DNA from: an uncultured euryarchaeote
GTDB lineage: Archaea > Thermoplasmatota > Poseidoniia > Poseidoniales > Thalassarchaeaceae
Direction of reading: 5' to 3'
DNA length: 22,480 nt
NCBI GenBank assembly: GCA_937901365.1
Contig: CALCEF010000301.1
Coordinates: forward strand, 1-22,480
Shown: positions 1 to 7,982 of the stretch, in pieces
Layout: the number at the start of each line of letters is the position of its first letter
Numbering within the stretch: the stretch's first letter is position 1
Made by a program: the position numbers and the translations under genes
Notes under the pieces: model-generated
Databases searched by the model: none
Seen by the model: the letters and a program-made list of their open reading frames with translations, nothing else
What the model was told of the DNA's origin: nothing

Positions 1-169
1 GACGATCCTTGACTGCATCGACCTGAGTTGTAATCCCTTGGGTTAATCGCGAAAAGCGCTCACCCAATGCGATTTTCTGTGATTCCGACATTGCCTCTGG
101 AAGAGATGGTTCAGGTTCTGAAACCTCGTCCTCATCCTCTACGAGGATGAAATCGTCGGACTCGTCCAT
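1..169 (-). CDS. Unknown acidic protein, N-terminal part (runs off left edge)
   Basis: An open frame from ATG at 169 continues to the window edge, giving 56 residues. The start MDESDDFILVEDEDEV is strongly acidic, followed by a Pro/Glu-rich stretch and then a more helical segment (SQKIALGERFSRLTQ). I do not recognise a family. A TATA-like element lies at 221-228 and the leader between it and the ATG contains a run of eight C on the coding strand. No purine-rich Shine-Dalgarno is visible before the ATG. The next gene upstream on this strand is tRNA-Leu. The acidic N-terminus resembles the acidic tails and linkers of other proteins in this window and may only reflect proteome style. The function cannot be named from this fragment. 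Confidence 0.6.
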   Translation of the reverse strand, partial: MDESDDFILVEDEDEVSEPEPSLPEAMSESQKIALGERFSRLTQGITTQVDAVKDR

Positions 170-220
170 GAGGCTGCGAAAGGAGGGGGGGGTTTGAACC
201 TCGCTATTGCGGTATGCAGG

Positions 221-228
221 AATATAAC
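221..228 (-). promoter_or_regulatory. TATA-like box of the left-edge gene
   Basis: The minus strand reads GTTATATT here, about 55 bases upstream of the ATG at 169. An archaeal TATA box would place the transcript start near 200 and leave a leader of about 30 bases with a C8 run (185-192 on the plus strand). The assignment rests on sequence only. Confidence 0.4.
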
Positions 229-235
229 TTTGTTG

Positions 236-269
236 AATTTTCCAATTGGAAAATTAATTTTTCAATTGG
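236..269. repeat. Nested palindromes abutting the tRNA-Leu 3' end
   Basis: Positions 236-255 form a perfect 20-bp palindrome, AATTTTCCAATTGGAAAATT. Positions 242-269 form a second, overlapping 28-bp palindrome with one mismatched pair (left half CCAATTGGAAAATT, right half AATTTTTCAATTGG). CAATTG therefore occurs three times in 34 bases. The first three bases of the second palindrome, read on the minus strand, are the encoded CCA of the tRNA. In the tRNA transcript this would be an AT-rich hairpin with a short T-run, so a terminator or processing signal is the simplest reading. A protein binding site is possible. Confidence 0.6.
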
Positions 270-351
270 TGCAGGGGGCAGGATTCGAACCTGCGAAGCG
301 CTTGACAGCGGATCTTGAGTCCGCCCCCTTTGACCACTCGGGAACCCCTGC
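267..351 (-). tRNA. tRNA-Leu (anticodon CAA), CCA encoded
   Basis: On the minus strand the acceptor arms GCAGGGG and CCCCTGC pair perfectly. The anticodon arm is GCGGA-CTCAAGA-TCCGC with anticodon CAA, which reads UUG. There is a variable arm long enough for a class II tRNA and the T arm is GCAGG-TTCGAAT-CCTGC. Discriminator A and a templated CCA follow (270-267). The length is 85 bases with CCA, and no intron is needed to fold it. The 5' end lies only 28 bases after the stop of the giant surface-protein gene on the same strand, and I see no clear TATA box in that gap. Co-transcription, or a promoter inside the end of that gene, is likely. Confidence 0.95.
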
Positions 352-379
352 GAGGAACCGACGACCAGATTCTTGGTGT

Positions 380-3300
380 TCATTCTTCCTCTTCATCGAC
401 GTCCTCCAATCCAGGAGGCATTGGGGGTGGAGTTTCATCTGGGAACTCAGATGGAGGCTCTGGCCAATCCCCCTCTTCGTCATCCCATTCCCCATCTGTT
501 TCTTCTTCATCTCGGAGCCACAGTAGTGCGATTCCGAAGCCTAAGGCTGTGCATACAAGAATGAGGAAACTGACAACCATTGGCCCATCACCAAATACAC
601 GTTCAAACCAACTTAGACTTGCTCCTTCTTCACGAATTGGTGGAAGGTCGATGGGTAAGCGAGATGATTCATTTTCATCGAGGACAATATAGACTTGTAA
701 ATCACCCTCCCGCCATGCTTCAAATTGGAAAGTTACGAGTGTTGCTTGCCGTGGGTCTAGGGTGATATTTTGATTACCCAAATCAATGATCTGAATATCC
801 ATATTCGGTCTGGTTTCCCAAGCCCAAAGTCCCACGGTTAGGTTCCCCTCCAAGTTTCCAAGGTTATTTATTCGAACATCTACACGAATATTTTGGCCAA
901 CTTCAGGAGCTGGTGGATGTACCCAAATAGAAAGTAGTTCAGGGGTAAAATGCATCACTTCTAATGCTGGAATACGTGGATACTCATCTGTTCCTGGGCC
1001 CTCCAGTGCATTGCCGGCCAAATCCTGACCCTCGACCCAAACCAGCAACAGGTCGCCGGGTTCCATTTGTGTGATTGGAGTGAAATCGACGTAAGTGGAG
1101 TAGACCCACGATGAATCTGAATGGACACCTAAACCCATGTCTACTTGGCCTTCAGAGCCAATAATATCAATTCCATCACGGCGATATTTCCAATGTAGTT
1201 CTAGAGTTTGATCGCCCATTCCGCCTTCGTCTTCAACTGTGAAGGTAACTAATTGATTGGTCAGATAATCGGATCGAAGTTGAATGAGGCTTGTTGATTG
1301 GAATTCAATCACTGGTGCCACATTATCGATTGCGACTTCAAATGCCATATCTGGCAAACTCGAATTGAAATCACTCTTGTTTGCTAGACCGAATTGAACC
1401 CAGTGTATGGGCCCGGGCCAATTTCCAATCTCAAAATCGATCGTGGCACTAAACCCAACACCAGCAGATTCGTGCAATTCTGAATAGGGGTTAGCACCCC
1501 CTTCAATCACGACTTGAATCATTGAAGAATGTGGTAAATGGATGGCAAGTGGTGCATTTGTTTCCCTGTGGGATACTGACGCTTGCAAATACATTGAATC
1601 TCCGGGTTGCAGGTTGAGTCTGTGTTCATATGCTGGCATTGAAGGCACAGTCAAATCTTGTACCTCATCGACATTCCATCTCAAACGATTATCCAATGCC
1701 CACGCTAAGTGTTCCAAATTTGTCGCACCGCTAGAAACCAATTCACCGTCCTCAATCATACGGAGTGATGGAATCCATGCCCCCTCCAACCAAGTTTCAG
1801 GGGCATGGTAATCGATGGCGAAGAAAATGGTGACACGGTAGGCGTCGTCTCCAAGTGATTCTGTTGCAATATCTAACGGAACGATTGACGTGTCACCGTC
1901 AGTAGTCAATAGTTCCTGTAGTGGATAATATTGGATTATTCCTTGTCCGTCTCCAGAGACATCTAATTCGATTAAATCGATAGAATTGAGGCCATTGCCA
2001 TCTTGGAAAGTGAATGAAAAAGAGTGTTCAATGCCTTGCAGTAAAGCCATGTCTTCATGGCGATCTAATGTAATCGAAGGCAAAGACACTTGGGTTGGCT
2101 GTTGAGTTTCAATCACCATTGTCGCCAAATCGCTGTCAAATCCAGGTCCACCCGCATCGGAGTAAGAAAATCCTGCATAGTCACCACCTTCTATGTAACA
2201 TGATATTCGATCCCCATCATCCATACCAGCAATGCTCACAGCTGGGAAATCAACTCGAATAGAGCCGCGAGGGACTCCCCCGAGGAATTGCATTGACTCG
2301 CCATACTCAATCTCATCAGGTATGCCATCTTGATCAGCATCATCGTAGGTTTCAAACCAGCATCTCAAATTCACGAAAGATTGCAATAATTCTTCATCAT
2401 GAACTTCAATCCAGAATGGAACGGTTCGGTCTGGAGACAAGATGTTGCCATCGGCCAATTGGCCCCCTTCAGGAGTATGAATCATCAATGGACCAAGGGT
2501 CGGTTGTTCCGAGTCAACCTGAATATCCACCGATAATGTGCCACCTGAGGCATCCTCCGCACCAAATGTAGACGTGCCTGATGGACCGATTTGCAAAATC
2601 CATGGTGATATTGATACATTTCCTTTCTCATTAGGCAAGACTATGCTTGCGTCAAAATAGCCTTGATTACTACTAGTACCAATCGATTGTAGCGTGCCGT
2701 TGTTCGTCTCAAGTTCCAAAGCGACGCGATAAGCATCTGCCGAGGGGTGCTGATTTGCTTGCCCCTCAAATCTCACGACTCCAGTAACATCGATGGTGGA
2801 ACCTGCTTTCGCGTGGAGCGGATATCTTGCATCCCACGTATTTGACAAAAGACGAGATTGCTCATCCCTGACTTCCCAAGAGATTACTTCCAAATCGTTC
2901 TCCATCGCTTGGTGATTTGAGCCCCCAATCATGGCATGCCCTGGACCAAGGGTGAATCCATCGGATTCTATTGCTTCAGCCAATACTCGAATCCAATCTT
3001 GGTCATCAAAGGCCCAATTGGTCCGGAAATGCCACTCGATTTCGTATGCATCGTGGCTCACAAACTGGACATTGGCCGTCTGAAGATACATCTGCTCTGA
3101 ACCGAAGATCTGCGTAGCAATTGGTTGATCTGATAAATCTTCAATATGGACTTCAATATCGATTCCTCCACTGGATTGTAGACGTAATATGGCCGCATCT
3201 AACAGGTCTCGATCAAAGAGATGAGTATGATGGCTTACAATTGTCACATTTTCATCAGGCACCATGGTTCCACCCGGTACAGATGTGACCTCGTTGACAA

Positions 3301-6300
3301 TTCGTTGAGCATGTGATATGGACCCTGAAAGGGCAACACCACCCTGATCCGCTTCTAGGATAATCGGTATCTGTAAATTACCAGAACTAATGATTGCTGA
3401 GCCAGTACCATTGATCGCGTCTGATTGGATTGATCGAAGTGCTTGTCCTAATCCTGTAATCGAATCTGTGGATTCCCATGAAATGGCCATACCGATGAAG
3501 TTGAAAAATTGTGAATCTGATTGATTTTGAATTGTGGCCGTTGGATATGGTAGAATTCGGATTTCTCCGGCTTCCATCGAATCATGTATTCCATTTGCCC
3601 AGGTCCATGAAATGTCAGCAGTTGCATAAAGGGTCATGCCTTGATCAAGTATTATTCCCGGTGAATTCCATTGCGTCCATGTTGTGTTTGAACTGTTGTT
3701 CTGATGGGGCCCATCATACCAACCAAAGGCGCCATGTGGTTCAAAATTCCATGACCAGTCCACAATTCCATCCCCTCCTACATCCAGTGCCCCATTGTGC
3801 ATTGGCGCACCAAGCTGACCTGTGAATGACGCATAGCGAACCCAACCACCCGGTTGAAGGTCGATTGTGGGGCGAATGTTGACTGCGGCATGAGGTAATG
3901 TGATACTCTGATTGTTCAACATGCCAGTTGCAAGTAAAGCCCCCTGTCCGTCCCACAATTGGAAAATGGCACCTGCTGATTCAGCGATAATAATCACATC
4001 TTCAATAGGGGCATCTCCAAAAGCAGCAGAACCTGAAATCCTCACAGTATTGAGTGTTGGATTGGAAAAATTATTCTCAATTTTATCATGAATTAATGAA
4101 GGAGGGATGTCCCACCCATTGGTTCCATCAGCACCATTCAGAATTCGAACCGCTCCCGAATGTAATCCTGCAATTCTGGGGGTTAACTGGTGATCAGTCG
4201 TACCAAATTCAACTTGAATACGATACGAATCATGATATGGAAGCACAGGGAATTCAGAATGCAGTGAGTTGGAGGATAAGCCAAATGGAACTTGTGTTCC
4301 ATTTGTGTCAATCAGTGATGCTCTTACCCATGTACCATTTGGTACATTAGCATCAATATCAATTGTAGGAGCAAAACCATCTGGATTTTCAAAAAGTAAG
4401 TCACTTGTCCATGAGCCATTGGATTCAAACCAATCGACAATGACTCCTACATCGTCAATGTACCACCCATCCATTTCGATGAATGGATCAGAGAAAAAGG
4501 AGAAGCGAAGCATGACATCTTGCCCCCCAAAACTGGACAAGTCACCTTCTACGTGGGTGAACGATTTGTTTGATGTGCACCCACCACCTTTCTGATTGGA
4601 GCCGTCCCACACCCATTTTTGGTAGAAAGGTGATTGTGCATTATTCCAATGCTGTACATCATAGAACAAAGGAATATCTTGACCATAGATTTGCCATGAG
4701 GTGCCATTGTCTACACTGGTGTAGAGTGCGCCACCATCCCATCCCGGTTCTGCACAAATGAAGTGGTCAAACGAAACCCTTGCACTGGCACCCAATGGAA
4801 TATGGTAGGACGGACTGATGAGGTGGGACCAGGAATTTGCAGCATGACGATCAGCAAGACCCATCGCTACACCGGTTTGGCCACTTGGCCAAGACGAGGG
4901 GCCCCAACCACTCGCATTGGATAGGGCGCCGAACTCCCAAGCCTGTCCATGCGGTGTTTGCACATGCCATCCATCCGCAATGAAAGGAGCGCCTTCGAAA
5001 GACCAAGTTGTCTCCCATGGACCATTGTTCCCCCAGTTGCTCAGATACTGCCATTGATCATAGATACCACCCGGCAATATTCCATGCCAATAACCGCCGT
5101 TTGTTGTGAAATTCTCAGACCACATGATATCGGTTGTACCGGAATGTGTTCGAGTTATACTCATGTCATCGATGAAGACCCCTTCTGGAGGATCCAAAGA
5201 ACCACCGTAACCTGACGATGGCATTTGGTCCGTTTCTACAATGATTCGGAGCATCAAACTACCATTGCTTGGAATTGTAAATGATGAAGGGAAGGGGTGT
5301 GAAACTTCCACCCAACCGCCAGAGTCTTCCATTATTGTCCGACCTGCAACAGTCAATCCATTGGGCCCAGGAATTCCCCCTACTGGAGACATACGATGCC
5401 AAGAAATATTGTCGCTAGATACTCTAACCTCAAATTTGTCCCACGAGCCGCCCTCCAAATCAAAGTCGGTCCAATACCGGACCATCCAAGCGCCAGATGT
5501 ACCCGAACTGGTGTTCAGTTGAATGGGGATGGTCAGATGTGCGTGAGCATCAGCTGCATATTCGCCAATCAGAGAGCCGTGGAACCATGACCCTGGCGTT
5601 TCACCATCATTGGATATCGTGACTTCGTCTACGTACCATCCTGGACGATCAACCGAACCTGTCGGGTCGGTCCAAACAACAAACCGATGTTGCATGGATG
5701 TCGCATTTGCAGAGTGTAGGTGGGTTATGTCGAATGTTGAATTGACCCAACCGCTTGCATCTGGTCCACCGAATACACCGAAGCCTGAACCATTTGCACC
5801 ATTCGGAACGGGGGCAGATGAGGAAATGTTCCAACTGTATCCACCCACCGGCTCTACGTAAATCCATGTGACACCACCATCGGTGCTGACTTCAGCCCAA
5901 GCACCGGATGATCCCACACTCTGATTTGTGTGATGTAAGTGATACCAGTGGTTGAAAGAAAATCTCCACTCATTGGCCAATGTAGGAACTGGACTGGATG
6001 GCGATGTGAGCCAAGCAAACGTTCCTGCAGGCAATGGATCTTCTGGGAGGGTCGCAGCGATGAGTGATCCATCGCTAGCAAGAGATGGGATGAGACCTCC
6101 TGCTGCCTGCCGTGCACTGTAGTTCATCGCAAAGGGTCCATTGAATTGAGAGGGTTCGGCCATTCTCCAAACGTTTGCTGCTCCGCCGACAGTGTATTGC
6201 TGAAATTGTAACGATAGAGATTCCAAATCATCAAGGCGACCGACTGTCTGATTGACACCGAGAGTCAATTCATGCTCAAACACTGAAATCGATGCGTCAT

Positions 6301-6574
6301 CAAATTCGCCATGACTAAAATTGAGTGAAGGACTGTCCGCAACCCAATGTTGACCAGTGCCCCCATCGCCATTGGCACCTGTTGAAACATTGACCCAGCC
6401 ATCCAAAATCGTTGAATTCACTGGAATTTCAAAAGAATCTTCTGTAATGTTGGATAGAGTACCGGTTCCATTTGGTTGAACAATAATCTCTGAATCACCG
6501 ATGTAGGGGCTCTCAATTGCTTGTGTAACCGGGGCGAACAACATCAACAGAACCAGTAGGATTGCGGTTCGCAT
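380..6574 (-). CDS. Giant secreted, membrane-anchored surface protein (2064 aa)
   Basis: The protein starts with a clear signal peptide (MRTAILLVLLMLFAPVTQA). It ends with a membrane segment at about residues 1999-2018 and a 43-residue, very acidic, Pro-rich tail, giving an outside-facing protein anchored at its C-terminus. The N-terminal third has three beta-rich modules, each closing with a Trp/Phe-Ile-Asp-Asp-type motif: GWYVDEVTI near 318, GVFIDDMSI near 469 and GWYIDDVGV near 707. That pattern is typical of MAM/immune-inhibitor-A-like jelly rolls. A DxDxDGxxD calcium-type loop (DADQDGIPD) lies near residue 1412. The region at about 1885-1985 resembles a CARDB Ig-like domain. N-glycosylation sequons are frequent. 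No protease or hydrolase active site was recognised. A role in adhesion, substrate capture or cell-surface structure is inferred. The ATG at 6574 is supported by the signal peptide directly after it. Confidence 0.85.
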   Translation of the reverse strand: MRTAILLVLLMLFAPVTQAIESPYIGDSEIIVQPNGTGTLSNITEDSFEIPVNSTILDGWVNVSTGANGDGGTGQHWVADSPSLNFSHGEFDDASISVFEHELTLGVNQTVGRLDDLESLSLQFQQYTVGGAANVWRMAEPSQFNGPFAMNYSARQAAGGLIPSLASDGSLIAATLPEDPLPAGTFAWLTSPSSPVPTLANEWRFSFNHWYHLHHTNQSVGSSGAWAEVSTDGGVTWIYVEPVGGYSWNISSSAPVPNGANGSGFGVFGGPDASGWVNSTFDITHLHSANATSMQHRFVVWTDPTGSVDRPGWYVDEVTISNDGETPGSWFHGSLIGEYAADAHAHLTIPIQLNTSSGTSGAWMVRYWTDFDLEGGSWDKFEVRVSSDNISWHRMSPVGGIPGPNGLTVAGRTIMEDSGGWVEVSHPFPSSFTIPSNGSLMLRIIVETDQMPSSGYGGSLDPPEGVFIDDMSITRTHSGTTDIMWSENFTTNGGYWHGILPGGIYDQWQYLSNWGNNGPWETTWSFEGAPFIADGWHVQTPHGQAWEFGALSNASGWGPSSWPSGQTGVAMGLADRHAANSWSHLISPSYHIPLGASARVSFDHFICAEPGWDGGALYTSVDNGTSWQIYGQDIPLFYDVQHWNNAQSPFYQKWVWDGSNQKGGGCTSNKSFTHVEGDLSSFGGQDVMLRFSFFSDPFIEMDGWYIDDVGVIVDWFESNGSWTSDLLFENPDGFAPTIDIDANVPNGTWVRASLIDTNGTQVPFGLSSNSLHSEFPVLPYHDSYRIQVEFGTTDHQLTPRIAGLHSGAVRILNGADGTNGWDIPPSLIHDKIENNFSNPTLNTVRISGSAAFGDAPIEDVIIIAESAGAIFQLWDGQGALLATGMLNNQSITLPHAAVNIRPTIDLQPGGWVRYASFTGQLGAPMHNGALDVGGDGIVDWSWNFEPHGAFGWYDGPHQNNSSNTTWTQWNSPGIILDQGMTLYATADISWTWANGIHDSMEAGEIRILPYPTATIQNQSDSQFFNFIGMAISWESTDSITGLGQALRSIQSDAINGTGSAIISSGNLQIPIILEADQGGVALSGSISHAQRIVNEVTSVPGGTMVPDENVTIVSHHTHLFDRDLLDAAILRLQSSGGIDIEVHIEDLSDQPIATQIFGSEQMYLQTANVQFVSHDAYEIEWHFRTNWAFDDQDWIRVLAEAIESDGFTLGPGHAMIGGSNHQAMENDLEVISWEVRDEQSRLLSNTWDARYPLHAKAGSTIDVTGVVRFEGQANQHPSADAYRVALELETNNGTLQSIGTSSNQGYFDASIVLPNEKGNVSISPWILQIGPSGTSTFGAEDASGGTLSVDIQVDSEQPTLGPLMIHTPEGGQLADGNILSPDRTVPFWIEVHDEELLQSFVNLRCWFETYDDADQDGIPDEIEYGESMQFLGGVPRGSIRVDFPAVSIAGMDDGDRISCYIEGGDYAGFSYSDAGGPGFDSDLATMVIETQQPTQVSLPSITLDRHEDMALLQGIEHSFSFTFQDGNGLNSIDLIELDVSGDGQGIIQYYPLQELLTTDGDTSIVPLDIATESLGDDAYRVTIFFAIDYHAPETWLEGAWIPSLRMIEDGELVSSGATNLEHLAWALDNRLRWNVDEVQDLTVPSMPAYEHRLNLQPGDSMYLQASVSHRETNAPLAIHLPHSSMIQVVIEGGANPYSELHESAGVGFSATIDFEIGNWPGPIHWVQFGLANKSDFNSSLPDMAFEVAIDNVAPVIEFQSTSLIQLRSDYLTNQLVTFTVEDEGGMGDQTLELHWKYRRDGIDIIGSEGQVDMGLGVHSDSSWVYSTYVDFTPITQMEPGDLLLVWVEGQDLAGNALEGPGTDEYPRIPALEVMHFTPELLSIWVHPPAPEVGQNIRVDVRINNLGNLEGNLTVGLWAWETRPNMDIQIIDLGNQNITLDPRQATLVTFQFEAWREGDLQVYIVLDENESSRLPIDLPPIREEGASLSWFERVFGDGPMVVSFLILVCTALGFGIALLWLRDEEETDGEWDDEEGDWPEPPSEFPDETPPPMPPGLEDVDEEEE

Positions 6575-6635
6575 GGTCTTGCCCCGGACGAGCCACCTTC
6601 GGCTGTGGGTTTGAACACAACGGATGGCTGACTAG

Positions 6636-6652
6636 AGCGCCCGTAGGGCGCT
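6636..6652. repeat. GC-rich hairpin in a divergent intergenic region
   Basis: AGCGCCC-GTA-GGGCGCT is a perfect 7-bp inverted repeat with a 3-base loop. It lies near the middle of the 134 bp between the divergent surface-protein and GINS starts, 57 bases before the GINS ATG and 61 bases before the other. No T-run follows on either strand, so a terminator is unlikely. It could be an operator or a leader hairpin. Confidence 0.6.
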
Positions 6653-6708
6653 ATGCAAGTGAATGGTTCATTTACCGGCACGGAGGAGAGGCAGTTCGCG
6701 GTGAGCGT

Positions 6709-7599
6709 ATGGTCGAGCAAGAAATCCTACAAGGACCTCAATTGGAGGCAGTAGAGGCCCAACTCCATGCGTTGCTAAGGTCTCAAGCAAAGCATGCCTT
6801 ACCTGTAGATCTCCCACGACCAGATTTCTGGCATGTCTGCTCACAGTTACTGCAATCGATTGAATTGGAATTGGCTGAAATAAACCGTGCAGAGGGGTTT
6901 TCACCACGAACTCAAACACTTACTCGACGTCAAGCAAACTTGCGAAGAGCGATTGCTGATTTGACGCGTCATCGCTTGAACGCATTTGTCAATCATGCAG
7001 CCCTTGCCAATCTTGCGAGTACTCCTTTTGGAGATGCTGTGGCAGAAGCAAACACGAATCTTGCTCCTGTAGATTGGCAACGCCAAGATGGTGCAGAGAG
7101 AGCATTCCACGTAGGAGTATCAGAACTCATTGAACAATACAAGAGGAATGTTTCGTGGAATGGGTTGCAACGGGGTGTTCTGAATGCAGATATGCTGCCT
7201 CAACCTACCACACCGGCAGGAAATGCTCAACTTGACGAATTTGTCGACAGTCCTGATGGATTAACCGGACAAAGGCCGCCGGAAATCGAGCAAGACGTTG
7301 CGGAGGTATGGGAAGATCCTGACTTTGATGAAGAGGACCGCATTTCGATGATGGAAGAATATCCTGAAGTTTCTGAATCCCTGATTTCTGATGATGAACC
7401 TGATGCGAGTGTTGATTCGAACATGGGTCAAACTGGTGGAATGATACGACTCCGTATTCTCAAGGATCTCCCTGAGCCAATCCTAGATGAATCGGGAGAA
7501 GAAATCGAACTCCTTGAAGGAGATTCATTCAACTGTATTTCAGTGGTAGCTGAAACCCTAATCGCTGCCGGTTGGGCTGAAGCGGTAACCCTCGAGTAG
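6709..7599 (+). CDS. Archaeal GINS complex subunit (Gins51/Gins15-like)
   Basis: GINS joins MCM and a Cdc45/RecJ-like protein in the archaeal replicative helicase. The 296-residue product has a helical N-terminal A-like region (about 1-150). After it comes an acidic linker (about 165-240). The C-terminal B-like domain of about 50 residues begins IRLRILKDLPEPILDESGEE and matches the family pattern of a short beta strand, DLP, GD, then a helix ending in an Ala-rich Leu/Ile-A-G-A segment. The A-then-B order fits the Gins51 class. The frame is open upstream to 6562, but ATG 6709 is preferred: it follows GGTGAGCGT, and the extra upstream residues look like non-coding promoter sequence. The gene is convergent with rpsJ, with 14 bases between stop codons. 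DNA polymerase B is 3 kb away. The family assignment rests mainly on the C-terminal domain. Confidence 0.72.
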   Translation: MVEQEILQGPQLEAVEAQLHALLRSQAKHALPVDLPRPDFWHVCSQLLQSIELELAEINRAEGFSPRTQTLTRRQANLRRAIADLTRHRLNAFVNHAALANLASTPFGDAVAEANTNLAPVDWQRQDGAERAFHVGVSELIEQYKRNVSWNGLQRGVLNADMLPQPTTPAGNAQLDEFVDSPDGLTGQRPPEIEQDVAEVWEDPDFDEEDRISMMEEYPEVSESLISDDEPDASVDSNMGQTGGMIRLRILKDLPEPILDESGEEIELLEGDSFNCISVVAETLIAAGWAEAVTLE

Positions 7600-7613
7600 A
7601 AGATTAACTGTGT

Positions 7614-7943
7614 TCAAGAGACTGAACGTAGACTGAGTTCAATGGTTACCGTGTCAGGGATTGGAATGCGCATCACCTGACGGAGTGCACCTTCTTCCTT
7701 AGCACTACCAATGACCAATTCGAGAAGGCGCTTGTGGATTCGCATCTCCCAGTGATCCCATGTCTCACTACCTTCGCCATCGGGTGCCTTGCGGCACGGT
7801 ACGACCAAACGGCGTGTGGGTAGCGGGATTGGTCCACGCAACTGAACACCTGTCTGCTCGCTGATGTTGCGAATTGATGCGCATACTTCGTCGATGTCGA
7901 CGTGGTTCTCACCAGTCAATTTGATGGTGGTAACCGTTGGCAT
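7614..7943 (-). CDS. rpsJ: 30S ribosomal protein S10 (uS10)
   Basis: The 109-residue product has the features of archaeal uS10: an N-terminal strand (TVTTIKLTGENHVDIDEVC), the loop QLRGPIPLPTRRLVVPCRKAP and the following EMRIHKRLLEL segment. uS10 is part of the head of the small ribosomal subunit. It follows EF-1A by 39 bases on the same strand, the order EF-1A then S10 that is conserved in Archaea, so it is expected to share the EF-1A promoter. No separate promoter is evident in the gap. The length is normal for the archaeal family. Confidence 0.95.
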   Translation of the reverse strand: MPTVTTIKLTGENHVDIDEVCASIRNISEQTGVQLRGPIPLPTRRLVVPCRKAPDGEGSETWDHWEMRIHKRLLELVIGSAKEEGALRQVMRIPIPDTVTIELSLRSVS

Positions 7944-7982
7944 TGAGCATCCCTTGTCCGATGGTGTGAATCAGTGGTAATC

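Noticed and set aside
315..692. A 125-codon plus-strand frame, Ser-rich, overlapping the tRNA and the end of the surface protein.
   Set aside because: The Ser runs are the reverse complement of the acidic GAA/GAT codons in the surface-protein tail, and the frame crosses a tRNA gene.
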